Below are positions 35,601 to 48,515 of a stretch of DNA of 64,000 nt, piece after piece (positions within the stretch are counted from its first letter, which is position 1; each line of letters begins with the position of its first letter). The DNA lies in NCBI GenBank assembly GCA_013400975.1, contig WBMZ01011781.1:1-64000 (forward strand), written 5' to 3'. The stretch comes from Atrichornis clamosus (Eukaryota > Chordata > Aves > Passeriformes > Menuridae). The position numbers and the translations under genes are program-made. The notes beneath the pieces are model-generated. The model saw only the letters and a program-made list of their open reading frames with translations. It was not told the DNA's origin and did not search any database.

Positions 35601-38600
35601 CTTCCTTGACACATTCTGACTATCCCCATCCAGGTTCAACTGTTGCTTAATTTTCTTTTTGAAATTTTACTTCATGCATGATGTAGACTGTGTTGCATTA
35701 TTATTTTGTCAAGTAGTATTTGGCAGGGAGGATCCTGGTTCTGAATGCTATGATGTCTTAAAGGTGGCATAATTACTGAAGCAGTAACTTACAGTATTGC
35801 AGTACTACAGATTTAGAATTAGCTAGGTCATGAATGCTTATTCATAAGTAGTTGCTTGATGGTATCTGTAGTTATTTATTAAGTAGAATGTGACAGGCTA
35901 TTTGAAAATGAAAAGAGTTATGCTGCTAGTTTAATACTGCTCCTGGATAGACATTGTTATGAGAAAAATTCCAAGACAAATTATCATAGATCATCTGTGA
36001 GAATTGTGGTTGAGTTGGCAGGCTGATACATAGAGAAGTATAAAGGAACTGAAACTTCACATAAATTAATATTTTTATCTGCAGCATTTTTCCTGAGCGT
36101 TGAGGAGCAATGTAGAACTAACAGTTTCCTGCTTTTCTTGTGTAATAAGTTCTTTAGGTATGTGGGGTTTTTTTCTGAAGAATTTACAGTAATAGATGTA
36201 GCAAAATATTACAGTTTAAAATGGTGGTTATAAAAAGTATTATAAACAAGTTTAGTTTATATGCAGTCAAGTGTATTTTGCTCATCTGGTTGTTACTGAA
36301 GACTAATTTGTATGTTATAGAGTAAAAAAAAATTACATTGGAGTAGCTGCAGTGTTAATGAGCTGTAGCTATTGACATTCAGTCTGTACCCGTTCTTACA
36401 AATCTGTCAACACGAAAAGTCCTGTGATCTCACTCCTCAGCTAGAGTTATGACAGTTTTTATTACGGCTTAGTGAAAGTGCTAGCCCCAGAAATGTGTCT
36501 TTAGGGTAACATCACTTTGCCACATGAGCTTAAGGGTGTTACTAGCTTTTAACTGATTTCTGCAGCACTACTTCTCTCTGCCTGCTGCACCTCTTTGCTG
36601 AAGGTTACTGTTGCTATACCAGGACTGGCAGAGTAGTGCATGCTTCATGCCAGAACCAGCAGTTTCACCTCTCTGACCTCCATCTGCACCTTGCACTGAC
36701 AATAGCAGTTGTCTGCCCCCCATTCCATCAGCTCTGCTTGTGGGGTCCATCCGCTCGGCTCCAGGGCTTTCTGGGGGAGCATGCATCAGGTATGTACATC
36801 ATACCATCATTATTCCTGTAAGCATTTGAGCTCCAAGAATCATAGTTACAGCAGTGGTAATAAAATCCTCAAAAAGCAGCTGTATTGAACAAGGAACAAT
36901 TAAGTATTAATAACAATTAACAATGAATAGTGAAGTACTGAAGACAAGGTTATATTTTAAGATTTGTCCATGTCTCCAGGATGGTTTCAGCTGGAGAAAG
37001 ACTGTGCTGCCCCCGAAGGGGTGGTACTACCCACATGGTGCCGTACGTGTTCTCTCTTCAGTTACGCAGTTGGTTCTGGTGATTGTGCAGCTCCACCAAA
37101 TGGATCAGCTTGCTGTCTGGCTAAAACCAATTTTTTTCTTTTTCAGAATGTGAGTAAACAATATATTCTGTTCTACTTTGTGGTCACACAGCTGCTAATA
37201 CCAACACAAGTTAGACTGCAGGAATACGCAGTAGGGAACTGAGGAGCATGGGAAATGATCCAGCTGGTGACAACACATTCTTAGTTTGGTAAAAGAAGAT
37301 TCTTCAAAATTTTCCTGCAGACTGAAGTGCCTGCCTCTCTGCATGTTTCAGGATTCAACCCTCAGGCTAGATGCCCATCTATTATTTTTCCCCCAGTAAA
37401 AATCAGTAAAAGATAAATTGGGATTGAAATCCAGGACTCTTAACTATTTCAAAGAGAGCTTTCTTATCAACAGGCTATTGTCATGTTTCCGTTATTCTCT
37501 CTTCTGTCATGTAAATACTTAATTATCTACCATAAGTTTCCCATTTTCAGGATGGGAAAGTGCATAGTCACCATATAACTTTCTGATCACCTTCTCTTTG
37601 TTAAAATGTGAATTTGAATTTCTGCTGACTGAGGAGGCTTTACAACTTAATATTATACTTCAGAGCAGCTGCTGCTACTACAATGCTTTATGAAAATGTG
37701 AGCACCATGAATTCAGTCTCCTTGACTGGCTATTTAATTGAAAGTCACTGTGAGATGTGCTTTGTGTTAACACCGCTGTGTTTGGACAGACTATGAGATT
37801 GGATTCTTGGGGAGTTCTGTCGCAGGGATGTCTGGTTACTGAATCACAAAGAGTTTTAGGGAAGAGACAATCACCAATATGCTCAGTGGAGCTAAGATAA
37901 CATCTGCAGGCACACTCAAGAATAGAGCCATAACCCTATAACTTAATTTGAAAAGTCAAGACTGTTTCAGACTTGGGAATAGAAGTTTGATCTTGCATAA
38001 AGTTGTACTTTTTAACAATAATGTAGTGCCTCACTATGAGGAATGTAAGTGCTAATGCCAGATAAATATTCCAACTGTCATTTATAATTATCATTTTTGT
38101 GCTTTGGTCAGGCAGCTATTCATGGTATGCCAGTCAATGTTGAACTTAACCATTATGTTCTGCTTTGTAGGTGTGATTTTTCCAGATTTGGCATTTGGGA
38201 AGAACTTCAAATGCATACTGGAAGTTGAGGCAATCTGATCGTGTAATAGATCATTTCATGTAAGTGCCTGTAAAGTATTCTCACAACAAATAACAAAATC
38301 ATAAACAATACATTACTACTGAAGCCTTTAGTCTCAGTATTAGAGTACTCCAGAAAGGGCTAATTTTCCCTTTCTTGGGAAATTCCAAAAGAGACCTAGG
38401 CACCGGAGTCAAACGCTTTAAGCTTTATGAGGACCTCAGTACTTTGTATCAGGTGCTGCTTTCTATCTTTGTAGGTATCCCACAGCTGTACGTGTTTCAG
38501 TTAGTGGTGTTGCATAAAACCAGTAGCTCCTAATGCTAGTAAGGTAACAGGCCCTCAAGCTCTAGTCAGGCTCTGCTAATCCCAGGGCCTTCTCGGACAG

Positions 38601-38945
38601 ACCTGCTGACAAACTGAGTGCTGCTCAGCAGACAGGGAGTTTGTGCATCTACAGCTTGTTGCAATTTTTCTGATGACTCTGCTGTTATATGTGAAACATG
38701 AAAATCTATGTTCAAATTGATAACCTGCCTAATTATCCTAGAACTTTAAGGGCAAAGAATCTTTTCCTCCTCATTTTCCTTTAATAAGTAGCAATTCATT
38801 TATACTAGGTGAAACAGTTTCAGTAAGAAAGGTGAGATGATGAGGAAGGTAGCGTGTGAAGATCTGCTTCTTTAGGAAGATGGAAGTAAGATTCCACAAG
38901 GGTGCACATCCTGACCCATGTCTGTTCCTGTCAGTGCTGGTTAGG
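32607..38945. other. Intergenic between AGA and NEIL3, no gene seen
   Basis: AT-rich DNA. Slightly GC-richer patches at 36560-36790 and 36960-37100 give open frames on both strands, but I recognise neither a protein nor a repeat family in them. Confidence 0.5.
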
Positions 38946-40261
38946 TAATGTGTGAATCAACACATACAGGTAACCAAGGCAACCACCAAGCCACAGCAAA
39001 AATGCAAAGAGGAGATTTATTTAATTACCTTGTTAACAACATGGGGCGACAGAGACACTCAGGGACACAGCTCATCCTAGCAGACAGCAGGAGGGTCTCT
39101 GCATGCCTCACTGCTACAGAAGGTCTCGTGCATGTCTGAGGGTGTGCTATCTCTCCACAGGAATTCTACTTACCCAAACAGGCAGAGGATACACCACACT
39201 ACACATAATAAATGGACATATTTTTTCCCACACTGACATTTTTAGCATTCCCAGCTGCAAGGTCACTTTAAGCAAAACTATTCCCTCCTCATCAACAAAT
39301 CTTCCAGTTTTAACCCTTTCATCCCAACACGTAGTACATGGTAAGCATCTGGTAAGCATTCCTTGAGTACCAGCAGAGCTCAGAAAACAGACCAAGTTCC
39401 TGAATGGTTCACCAACAAGACATTAAGGGCAACTTTCTGGTGAGTAAAGAATAAATGTAGATTTCTGACAGCAAGAATCTTCTATCAATTTGGTTCCTTA
39501 ACTTTCCATTTATTACATTTTCATAGTAACAAGTGTCTGTTCCCAATGATCTAAGGACTTAATAGTGAATGACTAACAGCACACATTTCATGCCACAGAA
39601 TTACAAGCTAGGTGTTCTTCTCTCATGACATGAGTAAATTTTATTCTCAAACCAAATATGTGAGATTGCCAAGCTAGACACAGCCTTTCTCTTTATGCAA
39701 TCAGTTTCAGGTCTGCCATCCCCTTTGTGTGGAGTTTACACTGTTAACACATTTCAATATTTGTAATGATGTTCTGGCAATGTTAGCAGCCTGTCCACAG
39801 GAGAACAATTTAACAGATATCACTGTGATCTCAGTAATTAATTAATGATCAGTAAATCTTACATCTAAGAATATTTACTTTAACCTTACTTAACAGGGTT
39901 ACCAGAACATGTGTTCAGAAATGATGTTTTGGGGTAAGCTATCTGGTAAAGCAGTGTTACAGCCTGAAGAGGAAATTGGATGTACTGCACACTGATTTAG
40001 GTGAGCGAATGTAACTGCCATCTATGTTAATTGTATGTCCAAGCACGTGAAATTTATGTTTCAGGATATTTTATAACTGAAAAAGCTACATTCATTAATT
40101 CTTATTGCAGGGAATAAGTGGGAATTGTTTTGTTTTCATCTGCAATCTGAATACATACTTTCCTGAATCTTGACTGCCTTAAACTCACACATTATAGGAA
40201 GAGTCTTTCAAAACTTCTGGAAAAATACAGTTCTAGCTATTATCAGTTCAAAAAAAGAGAA

Positions 40262-40372
40262 ACTAATATGCAAAAAAATCCACCAACCCACCCCCTCCCA
40301 AAAACTCCAAAAAAACCTTCCACAAAAACTCAAAAAAACCACACCACCAAAACCAAAACTCCAACAAATTGC
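40262..40372. repeat. A/C-only low-complexity tract
   Basis: About 110 bases made almost wholly of A and C, with many CCA, AAACC and ACC units and short A runs. A 90-codon open frame across it (lysine, proline, threonine and glutamine) is a product of this composition, not a gene. Confidence 0.85.
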
Positions 40373-41536
40373 TGGACTTGCTTATGTACCAGAGAAGGAA
40401 GTTAGGGGCATCTGGCAGGCCCACAAAGAAATCATAGAATAAATTACCATTACTATAATGTATTTATCATCGTGGCAAAAATGATATGTGAATGGACAAA
40501 AAGGACAATTGGAGGTCATTTTTTTTTGATCTTACTGTCTGCAATGCAGAAGTTTTTTATTATTTGCAACATCTAGGAAACTATTTTCAGTGGATATGAA
40601 CAGAATTCTCTAACTTAGCAGCAAGGTAATTACAAACACACTTGATTTTAAATACTTAAAGTTGTGTATACGTTCATTTTCAAAGTTGTTGTAGTTGTGT
40701 TTTTTTAGCACGTTCCAGCTGGTATCACTGGTTCTTGACTCATTCACCACGAGCAGATGCAGCCTGATGCCAGTTGGTCGCTGAGCCCACAGTTCTGCCA
40801 CAGAAGGAGTAGAATCCAAGAGCTGCACATTTTGTCTGTGTGTCCCAGTCATTCTTCCTAGGAAACAATCCCAATCTCAGGTTCAAGTTTTTCTTCTGTT
40901 ATTTTTTCAATCAAGCAGCCCAAACAATCTCTAAATATAGCTTGAATATAATCACCTAAGCTGTCATTAAAAGAGTTGTCTCAATCAGCAGAGCCTGCTA
41001 GCTGATTGTCACCTGAAACCTTGCAATTAACACAATGACTAGTGTTTTTGACAAAATAGCAGAGTGTAACTTGATTAATAGTGCTATCTCAGGAATAATC
41101 TTTTCCAGTATTTATTACCGTTAAAGCAGTCAGTCCTGCGTACCGTGTTAACTTTTAAGACTTGACAACAGATACAGCTAAATGGATATATGAAAATGGC
41201 TTTTTCTGGCTTCTGGAGGTTTAAGTAACAAATCTCAAGTACTTGAATTTTTTCATGTGCTTCATGTATTGGTATAACAATAAATTAAATGAAGTTAATC
41301 CATCATATGTAATGAATAAGGCTTTAAACTGAATTTGAAAGTAATGTGTTCCAGGTAACACCCAAACCTAGATTATGTACAGCAATGAGGAGGAAAAAAG
41401 GTTATTTGAATTGCAACGGATAATTGTTATCAGGAGCTGAGTTCAGTAGTACCTAATTTATTACAATCAAACTAGCATCACATAGAGATTTGAGATAATT
41501 AAGTTTTAGGTTACTAATCATGCCACTTGTTTTTAA

Positions 41537-41568
41537 TTACTATTATTACTTATTTATTTATTTATTTG
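41537..41568. repeat. (ATT)/(TTTA) microsatellite
   Basis: ATT units followed by about five TTTA units. Confidence 0.85.
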
Positions 41569-44500
41569 GGGCTCCTCTTGTGCACTATAGTTTCAGGGTT
41601 TTATTCCCCCCATGTGAATTCCACCTTCTATTTTGTACCCATAACTGCTTTTTTCCTTCCATTTTAATCCGTAACTACATAATTCCTGTTCTAATTTATC
41701 AAAACAAGTTATAATTAGCAAAATATGAATAGTTGAAACTTCTGTAGGTACTGTAGTATCTGCATACCTGAATAGTTTTATGGCAAAAGTCTCCTCTATG
41801 CTGATGGCTCGTTCTGCAGTGCTGTGTACGAACGTGCTGAGTCAGGCTCTAGAGTGAGGCTTTGAATGGTCACACCTTGCTTTGATCACCTGGTCGTTGT
41901 CAGTGTTGGGCTTTGTGGGAATCCAAGCACCTTTAGTAGCCAATGTCAAGACTACATGTTTAGTACATTTCCACTGCAAAAAGAAAACATTTTCTCTGGG
42001 TGTTCTGACTTTTAATCCCTTTTCAGTGGTTCCGTATCTCACAAAGATTTAAAAGTTTCAAAGGTAACATTCTGAAACCTTCTGTCCTTATTGTGAACTT
42101 CCTGTGTAAAATTGTCGCTACTTTTAGCATCTGACGCTGGTTTAAGTTACTTATAGTAATCCTGAGTAATTCATGGGAAAAAAAATGGGTTACTATAATA
42201 TTTTTTTTTTTTCTGATCTGCTTGGAGTCCATGTTTTTAAGAAATGCATTTGCTGAAAGACTGCTTTTATGTCAGGGTTTTTATTTTGTATTTATAAAGC
42301 CTCGTCCTATTAGATTACTTTAGACTGATTAAAAATAAGTATATTCTATTTTTCTAGTGAAGATGAAGTATAACATGAGACATTTCATGGGTTTCTAAGT
42401 GAAGTTGTATAGTATTGAAATATTAGGTGATGACTGAACATTGGAAAGAAGCTGAGAAGTGGCAAATACAGTGGAATTAACATGAACTATCAGAGAAAGC
42501 AAAGGATAAATTATGTATTCTACATGTACAGTAAGGTAAAGAAAAAAAATGGTAAGTGCATTGTTTTTCTAATTTCTTGTTTATACAAATAAATTTTAAG
42601 CTTATTTGTGCATTCTAGGGTTGAGTGCATTTTTTTACTTTTATAATCTACAAAGCCAAGTATTTACTTAGTTCTTCCTCAGTTATAATCAAAGCAAACT
42701 ACACTGTTATATTCAAGACCACTTCAGGTGAAAATACCATCCTTAAGAAATTTCCCAACAGCCCACCATCTTCGCCTTGAGTGGAACTTTGTTTAAATGG
42801 GGTTTTTTTCACTTTCATAGGCTTTGCAATATTGCTATAGTAATGAGTTTAACTTTTATATTTCCAGGTTGCTCTTCAAATGTAGTCTAGATTTAAAATT
42901 GAAATTTAAGTTTTAGCTTCTGTTTATATCTTGTAACTTGAATGTTTTTCTAAAGACATTTCAAGACTTTCATGTGTATGTTTAAGATCATCCTGAAGTT
43001 CTAGAACTTATTTATTAACTTAATAAGTGCTTGAATTTTATTTTGACTTGTTTCATTTTATTAAAACCTTTGGGGTTTTGCTGGGATAGAATTATTTATA
43101 GTTTGAGAAATGTCATCTGAATTATTTTTATGAGAGGTTATACATTCTTTTTCCCCTAGTCGTTCTTAATGTATATTGCCTTAGGTTTGAAATAATGTTA
43201 GCCTAGGCCACTACTGTGCTTTTCAACAGAGTCAAGTAACTGGAGCAAAAGCACCTTGCAAATGTTACTTAATGGGGTGGGAGTAACAAAGCTGGTGATC
43301 CCCGTGGTGCTGCATTATTTTTTGGATAAAGCTTAAAATACATATCCCAGTTCAGCTGGTCTTTTCCTTTTGCACACTACAGTGTCCTAGTCTCCTAACA
43401 AATTATGAAGGGTTTTTTGCATATCAAATCATTACTGTCACCTATCATAATGATTCATGTGATAGAGTAAGAGAAGTTACGTTTAAAGGAAATAGCCACA
43501 AAGAATTTCTAAATCCACACGTTATCTGCAAAATGATAGGGTAGGTGATTATTTAATCCTTTCTAGATTCAAAGGTATGTGAATAAATACCTCCAAGGAG
43601 CATGTGTTGCTCAAGCTGCTGCAAGGCCCACTTTGAATAGTGTGTCTTTGGAGCTGTGTAGAATCTGCCTGAAGCACAGAGCAGTCAGCAGCACTTACAC
43701 ATAGGCCATTTTTTAGTCTAGTGAAATGTGCAGTTGGATTTACTCGTAATCTTAGATTAAAGCCTGTTTAACTGAGCACAGAGCACTTGGATTGCAGTTA
43801 AATTGTTAGATGATCTAAAATGCAGATGGAGATAATACAGTTTAGAGTGAAAGACCATACAGACATACAATATCTGACTTAGATTTCAGCTCCATACATA
43901 GCTGAACCGGTCAAATGAACCTTCTCCTGCCAAAACAGAGGAACTCTTGCTTCACTTTTCCCTTAAGTGTTCTTAACTACACAGTTTTATCCCATCTTTA
44001 AGTAAGGCTTTGCTGCTCAGTGCCTTCTGAGAGGTCTCTCTTTACTCTGCCATTTCTCTGTTAAGAAGGTTCACCTGAAACCTTAGTATTAAAAGATGAC
44101 TAGTGTTAGCACCTTCTCAAAGTACAATCATATCACATGACTAATAGCTGAAAGATAGTCATGTTGTTTGAAGTTGATTTTATAATAAAAACTTATAAAG
44201 CATACAAACTCTGCAGGGATCTGCACTTTCTATAGCAACAGCAATTCAATAAGTTAAATAACTGAAGAACTAACTATGTTTAGACAATACTGTGTACACT
44301 CTGAATTCCACTTACCCAAAATTGTGCTTGATGCATTTTTAATAAGCTTTCATATGGAAAATAATTCTCTCATTGGGTTCTCTCCTTAGATTGGATTTTA
44401 TTTTGTTGTTCCACTAAGATAAATAATAGCACATTTCCACACTTTTCTAAATTAATTTTGAATGTATGTTTTGAATATTCAAGTAACAATTGGACATAAT

Positions 44501-47320
44501 AACCTTTCAAGCATGAGAGAAATTTAAAAAAGACATGCAGAATATTAAGTTATGCTAGATGGTGAACTCTGCCAGTTGTCAGCAAGTTGAATTGCAGAAA
44601 GTGCAGAAAGGCACAAGAAGAGACATTGGAAAGAATTTTAAGTCTGCTGGAGATTTTGTTCACAGTTGCTGTGAAATCTGTTAGAGACTTTACAAAACCT
44701 TTTGATATCATGTGAAAGATGCTTAGCCACTAATGATCAACATGCATCAGATATTAAGGAAGGACATCTTCTGCTTCTTTGAAAGTCCCTTTCCACCATT
44801 GAGCTAAAAGACTCTTACTTATGTTTTCCATTCCAAAAAAACAATTGAGAACCAATACCCTCTTACAGAGGAAGGTGGATACAGAATAGTTGGATGTGTA
44901 TAAGGGTTAAAGCCTGTAGTCAGAGCTGTGACGTAGTCATGTCTCAAAACATGAGTGCATATATACAGCATAAATTTAGTTCTCCCTCAGTGAATTACTA
45001 ACATTAGTATTCCATTCATCTATTTGCTGAATTCACATTGACATCAAATGACATGTGCAGACTAAGAAAAATGCATGTCTATCTTTAACAAATAGCTGGT
45101 TAAAAAAGTACTTTAAATAAGGGTATAAAGGCATGAAACCAGGCATAAAATCTGCTGATTCTAGACTGAATGGCACAAATTGGAGAATAAACATTCATGT
45201 CAATCTGATGGATACACTCTGCCTAAGCTTACTTAAACCATAATAGTAAATATAGTGCTACCATGAAGCAGAAACTGGTCATTGCACATGTCATTAGTAT
45301 TTTCTGCATGTAAAACTTTTACTCCACAGCTTGTGTGACCTTGATTTGATCCTCTAAAAACTGTTTTGTATAGCATCTTAGTTCATGGGCTTTCTGAGGT
45401 TAGCTTTGTGGTATATAAAATCAGGAAAAAGTGTTTTCAGCTTAGGGTGAAAGACAGGTTTCTATTATGAGTCATGCTATCACCTTGGGGTGTTAATGTC
45501 TAAAAAAGCTCTCTAGAAGTTGTACATAAGAGTACTTACAAGTTGGCTTTACTGGAAGTCTCCTTTTTATTACAGAATTGCCATCACCACGTTTCAGAAA
45601 TCATTTAGTCATAGGAGCTTATGTGAGCTTCTCAGTCCTAACAGCCTCCTGTAAGCAGTGGTAATAATCCCATTTCTCCTAGCTGTGTTTGGGTACAGGT
45701 CAAAGTAACAACACTGTGTCAGAAACCTAGGGCCTTTAAAAAGGGCTGTATTTTTCTAAAAGCGATTTACATTTGTTTTCATTAGGAATATAGATTACAG
45801 AAAATCTTTGGGCAAGACAGTTGCCTCTTTAAACTTAGGTCTTGTTATTCTTTTTAGCCTTTACAGTTGATTGTGTGCTACACAAGCCATTAAAATGTGT
45901 AAGCCAGATACAAATCTGAAAGAAGTGTGTTTTATCACTTGCACTGTGATAGATCAATCAATGTGAAAAATGAAAACATGTTTGTAAACTATTAGAACAA
46001 AAGCTGAAAAACAAGACTTTTATCTTCAGCAAACAAAAGATAGTTTCAAGAACTGTGTACTGGTTTTGCACCCTTGGTTTCTTTTTGAAAGTTGAGTGGG
46101 GAGGTATTGCAAGATAAGTTTTGTTGCCAGCTTTTTTTGGTCAAAACTTTTTATAACCAGCTATCAGCTAGAGCTTGTTTAATAAGTTACAAAGTGCTGT
46201 CTTCTCCCAGAGAAAGAGAAAACAAAAGCAAAAAAAATTAAAAAACAGAGTTGGCAAAAGCAGTAAGGTTTCCAGAGGCATCTAGTGAATTAGAATTCAT
46301 TGTCTCTTGCATGGTTTCCTACTTCCCTTAAATGTAACATGTGAGATTCCTTCACATGCTAGTTCACTGTGATAAACTCAGGGTGTCCTTGCCCTTTGTT
46401 ATTTCCCTGTGTGCCTTTTCTCACCTTGTGACATTACACAACTCGCATGTATAGCAAAATTAGGCCGATACATATATACCACTCCTGCAAAACAGATTTT
46501 TTTTTTTTAACATACCTGTTCAAGAAATACAAGAACAGAAAAAGTAAAGTGATTGCAGAAGCTAAGAGAAGCAATTAATCCTTTAAAACTTGAATGTGTT
46601 TTATATAAACAGATACTTCTTTTCTGGCTATTAATCTAAAAAAGAGATCTAAGAGCCAAACTGTTATTTTTCAAGTGTGAAAGTTTGAAAAAGTCATTTA
46701 ACTTCCAGCTTCAGAGAAATCTTAACAGTCGGAGAAGGCAAGCAATCAAAAATGGTTGTATTTCTTTTTTATTTTTCAAGTTTAACTGAACTGCTGAAGA
46801 TTTATCCCTGTTCAAGACATCCAAAAGCATGTACAGTTTAAAAATAATCAAATACTTTATCACCATAATGAATTGTACAAATACAAGTGAGGAACCAGTT
46901 AGGCAGCAATTCTAAAGATTTAGATGTATAAGTGCAAGCTCGCGGCAACATATCATTGTAACAAGAAGCATCATATAAAGATGGCAATGGAAAAATCAGT
47001 CTTCACCATGTGAAGTAGCTTGTTTTGTTCTCAGGTGAAGTTCTGTACCTCATAAAAGAGTTATACTATTTGGAAAGAGGCCACTGAGCAACATAAAGAT
47101 TATAGTTTCTACAATCTGATTAAAAAAGATTTCCTTAATATAAGTTTTAAAAGATTTCAAAGGTATCAAAAGCTACTGAAAAGAAGAAGAAAAAAAGCCT
47201 CTGAATTTGTGCTTCTTAGGAAAATAATTTAGCAGTTTCACTTGCACCATGGAATGGAAGATTTAAATTGGACTGAAGTCACATAATTTTCTCAAGAAAA
47301 TCAAGTAGTCCTTTCTTGTC

Positions 47321-47412
47321 CAAAAAAAAACAAACACCCCCCCCCCAAAACCCCCCCCAACAAAAAAAAAAAAACAAACAACCCCCCCAAAAAACCCCCA
47401 ACAACAACAAAA
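47321..47412. repeat. A-run/C-run tract, G-rich on minus strand
   Basis: Alternating homopolymers: C10 at 47337-47346, C8 at 47351-47358, C7 at 47382-47388 and C5 at 47395-47399, separated by A-rich spacers. On the minus strand this is four G-runs in T-rich context, downstream of the NEIL3 poly(A) signals. Confidence 0.9.
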
Positions 47413-47993
47413 AAGAAACAAACATTTATATAGACTGAAGGACCATTTACAAGGTTGTTTTAAACCTACTTCATCCCACGTATTATGGTGGGAAGCAACA
47501 CTACTTCCCATTATTTTCTTTAAAAACTGATTGTGATTGATGTGTGGTCATACCTTCAGTAGTCTCATTTTCACTGGTATCTATAGTACATGCTCCAAAG
47601 ATTTGAAGAATTCTGTTTCTGCTTTACTTCATATTTGGTAGCTTAGCATATTCTGTTTACTTTTCCCCTTGCTTCAGCAAACAGTGGTAAGACCAACAAA
47701 CCTAATCTGAGTTTTAACCACGTCAGAGGGTTTTATTATGCATTACACATGAATTGGGGTAAAAAATATTCAGTAGCACCTAGAATAAAACATTAAGATG
47801 TGGGTTTAGAATATATAATTTAGAAAACTGAAGAGTCATGTTATTTGTTTTAGAGCAGGTTTTTGTCTTTGTTTTCCAAATCTGAGCAAGGTCAATCAGC
47901 TGTTGTAACATTTGAATTGTACAGTCCATTGCTATTTCATTTTAAGCTCTGAAAAAATAAAGCATGAAGCAGTATTTAATAAAGTATATTCTT

Positions 47994-47999
47994 TTTATT
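47994..47999 (-). terminator. Candidate NEIL3 poly(A) signal
   Basis: TTTATT on the plus strand reads AATAAA on the minus strand, about 340 bases after the NEIL3 stop codon. Alternatives in transcript order are 48132-48137 and 48085-48090. Which is used is not decidable from sequence. Confidence 0.4.
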
Positions 48000-48338
48000 C
48001 ACTTTTGTTAAATGCATGTTTACACTTATGAAAAAGTTTACCAATGTAAAAGACTACATGAAAAAAGGAAGCAGATCAATTTTTTTTATTAGAAATACAA
48101 CAGTATGTCATAATATATGGCAAGCTAAATGTTTATTTCAAAATTGTAGACAGCATACAAGCAGTGTTTGATTTTTATAGGCCTATGTAAAATTACTCTT
48201 TCCAGACCCACTGTTCTTTATGTTGGTGCTATTTTACTGGTTATCCAGTGAACAGGGAAAAAGACAAAAACCAGAAATTACTATGAAAGTTGTATGCACA
48301 TAAGACATCCTGAGGAGCAGCTAACTATAACGTGAACA

Positions 48339-48515
48339 TCATGGAAGAATCTGCATACCTGGCCTATTTTCTGCCCACTGGAAGAAGCCACACTGTTCTT
48401 CTTTCCTAAGAGGGCACACAAGAAAGTTCTTTCCGTTATTGGGACCAATCTTCAACACAGTCTTCATAACACATCGCTTGCCATGGTTACAAAATGGAAA
48501 ATCCAAGTCAGCCCA
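48339..48515 (-). CDS. NEIL3: NEIL3 exon 10 with stop (end of GRF1, GRF2)
   Basis: Starts WADLDFPFC, finishing GRF finger 1, then encodes the complete second GRF finger: C455-x-H457, KTVLKIGPNNGKNFLVCP, C488 and GFFQWAE. It ends M-Q-I-L-P, then TGA at 48341-48339. Acceptor TTTCTTTGGCAG, phase 0. Confidence 0.95.
   Translation of the reverse strand, partial: WADLDFPFCNHGKRCVMKTVLKIGPNNGKNFLVCPLRKEEQCGFFQWAENRPGMQILP

Larger units (their letters stand above)
39425..47950. other. Intergenic between AGA and NEIL3, no gene seen
   Basis: AT-rich DNA with low-complexity tracts (40262-40372, 41537-41568, 47321-47412). No conserved exon was recognised on either strand. Enhancers or noncoding RNAs cannot be judged from a single sequence. 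Confidence 0.5.

Noticed and set aside
40170..40442. 90-codon plus-strand frame rich in K, P, T and Q
   Set aside because: Wholly explained by the A/C-only low-complexity tract.
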